Positions 5,900-7,034 of a DNA stretch of 7,034 nt are shown one piece after another (the stretch's first letter is position 1; each line of letters begins with the position of its first letter). The notes under the pieces were generated by a model. It was not told the DNA's origin. It saw nothing but the letters and a program-made list of their open reading frames with translations, and searched no databases. The position numbers were made by a program, and so were the translations under genes. This DNA comes from Acetobacteraceae bacterium (lineage in GTDB: Bacteria > Pseudomonadota > Alphaproteobacteria > Acetobacterales > Acetobacteraceae), in the NCBI GenBank assembly GCA_025356735.1, contig JANXRT010000353.1, forward strand, positions 1-7,034. Reading direction: 5' to 3'.

Positions 5900-6459
5900 G
5901 CCGCCGCGCCATGGCGATGCCCGTCGCTCCCCTCGCCGCTCCGGTCGAGCCCAGGGCAACCAGGCCCACCGATCCACGTCTGGTCGGTGTTGTCCTGGAT
6001 GGCGAGGCGCTGACGCGCCTGTCGCCAATCCTGGAGGCGGACCGCGCCCAGGCGGTCGCCGACCTGACGGTGGAAAACCACTTCTCGCCGCTGACCCTGA
6101 AGCCGCGCCAGGACGCGCGCGCCGCTGGGCCGTTCACCCTCAACCTGTCGATCCAGGAAGGCCGGCTGGTATTCGACATCCGGGCTGAGGACGGCGTCAC
6201 CCAGCTTGCCGCCGTGCTGCTGGCGCTGGGACCGTTCCGCGGCCTGATCAAGGACTACCAGATGCTTGTCGACAGCCACATGCTGGCGATGGAGGAGGGC
6301 CGCGAGGCCCGCATCCAGGCGATCGACATGGGCCGGCGCGGCCTGCACAACGAGGGCGCAAACCTGATGCGCGCGCGATTGGAGAGCAAGATCGAGATCG
6401 ATTTCGAGACCGCGCGTCGGCTGTTCACCCTCGTCTGCGTGCTGCACCAGCGCATCTGA
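5896..6459 (+). CDS. UPF0262 family protein, function unknown
   Basis: The product has 187 residues and no signal peptide or membrane segment, so it is probably cytoplasmic. It matches UPF0262 by GRLVFDIRAEDG (89-100), GPFRGLIKDY (112-121), the signature IDMGRRGLHNEGA (143-155) and IDFETARRLFTLVCVLH (168-184). No biochemical role is known to me. The first 25 or so residues (rich in Ala, Pro and Arg) exceed the usual family length of about 160. The ATG at 5896 is kept because it overlaps the upstream stop as ATGA; ATG codons at residues 6 and 8 are alternatives, and none has a strong ribosome site. mtnA begins 13 bases after the stop, so the three genes look co-transcribed. Confidence 0.9.
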   Translation: MSRRAMAMPVAPLAAPVEPRATRPTDPRLVGVVLDGEALTRLSPILEADRAQAVADLTVENHFSPLTLKPRQDARAAGPFTLNLSIQEGRLVFDIRAEDGVTQLAAVLLALGPFRGLIKDYQMLVDSHMLAMEEGREARIQAIDMGRRGLHNEGANLMRARLESKIEIDFETARRLFTLVCVLHQRI

Positions 6460-6472
6460 CGGGTCTTTCCGC

Positions 6473-7034
6473 ATGAAAATAGGTGGCGTTCCGTATCGCA
6501 GCGTCTGGATCGATCCGGCGGATGGCTGGTCGGTCTGCATCCTCGACCAGACCCGGCTGCCCTGGGCGGTCGAGATTCTCCGGCTCGCCGATGTCGCTGC
6601 GGCGGCGCACGCGATCCGGTCGATGCAGGTCCGCGGCGCTCCCCTGATCGGTGCGGTGGCAGCCTACGGGATGGCGCTGGCGATGCGCGCGGACGCGTCC
6701 GACGCCGCGCTGGAACGCGACGCGGCGCTGCTCGACACGACGCGCCCGACGGCGGTCAACCTGGCTTGGGCGATCGCGCGCATGCTGGCGAAACTGCGCC
6801 CGCTGCCGACCCAGGCGCGTGCCGCCGCCGCCTATGAGGAAGCCGCCGCCATCGCCGACGAGGATGTCGCCCGTTGCCGGGCGATCGGCCGCCATGGGCT
6901 GGAACTGATCGCGGCGCGACAACAGCCCGGCCGCCGCGTGAACGTGCTGACCCACTGCAACGCCGGGTGGCTGGCGACGGTGGACTGGGGCACAGCGCTG
7001 GCGCCGATCTACGCCGCGCACGATGCGGGCATGG
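6473..7034 (+). CDS. mtnA: Methylthioribose-1-phosphate isomerase, N-terminal part (cut by window edge)
   Basis: The frame is open from ATG 6473 to the right edge, giving 187 codons of a protein usually about 350-370 residues long. MtnA isomerises 5-methylthioribose-1-phosphate to 5-methylthioribulose-1-phosphate in the methionine salvage pathway, in the cytoplasm; in some alphaproteobacteria the same step feeds MTA shunts. Family marks seen are VPYRSVWID (6-14), ILDQTRLP (23-30), MQVRGAPLIGAVAAYGMAL (51-69), TTRPTAVNLAWA (89-100) and LTHCNAGWLATVDWGTALAPIY (159-180), where Cys162 is the expected catalytic cysteine. The catalytic Asp lies beyond the edge. The start matches the family's usual N-terminus; the ribosome site is weak (GGG at 6461-6463), so coupling to the gene 13 bases upstream is likely. 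Confidence 0.95.
   Translation, partial: MKIGGVPYRSVWIDPADGWSVCILDQTRLPWAVEILRLADVAAAAHAIRSMQVRGAPLIGAVAAYGMALAMRADASDAALERDAALLDTTRPTAVNLAWAIARMLAKLRPLPTQARAAAAYEEAAAIADEDVARCRAIGRHGLELIAARQQPGRRVNVLTHCNAGWLATVDWGTALAPIYAAHDAGM

Overview
The window is GC-rich chromosomal DNA with short intergenic gaps and ordinary housekeeping or accessory metabolism. An alphaproteobacterium is the best guess. The UPF0262 gene is of a family I know mainly from Alphaproteobacteria, and the gene mix (PrpC/PrpD, DUF983, MtnA) fits. The GC-rich palindromic block at the left edge resembles dispersed repeats I associate with Acetobacteraceae and other Rhodospirillales, but that is recall only. I see no phage, insertion sequence, CRISPR array, rRNA or tRNA.

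Left part (1-1002): a block of GC-rich hairpins (1-93) lies just past the end of a minus-strand gene for a 167-residue lysine/alanine/proline-rich, histone H1-like protein (102-605, GTG start). About 340 bases follow without a convincing gene. They hold a possible promoter, a 14-bp palindrome and a set of mutually exclusive inverted repeats in what would be the leader of the H1-like gene. A clear intrinsic terminator (943-978) ends the next operon.

Middle (1003-5099): prpD (2-methylcitrate dehydratase) and prpC (2-methylcitrate synthase) form a minus-strand operon, prpD first, 23 bases apart. Together they carry propionyl-CoA plus oxaloacetate through 2-methylcitrate to 2-methyl-cis-aconitate. 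No prpB (methylisocitrate lyase) is in the window. Divergent from prpD, across a 171-base shared control region, is a 12-segment MFS transporter of unknown substrate.

Right part (5100-7034): a 50-codon His-rich small ORF (5223-5375) has a good ribosome binding site and is followed by a terminator-like hairpin. A perfect 7+1+7 palindrome (5436-5450) then precedes a compact plus-strand operon. This encodes a DUF983 zinc-ribbon-like membrane protein, a UPF0262 protein (4-base ATGA overlap) and, 13 bases later, mtnA of methionine salvage, which runs off the right edge.

Nothing here looks like a new defence or mobile system. The points most worth a second look are the small His-rich ORF, the coupling of two uncharacterised families to mtnA, the operator-like palindrome before that operon, and the competing hairpins in the leader of the H1-like gene.
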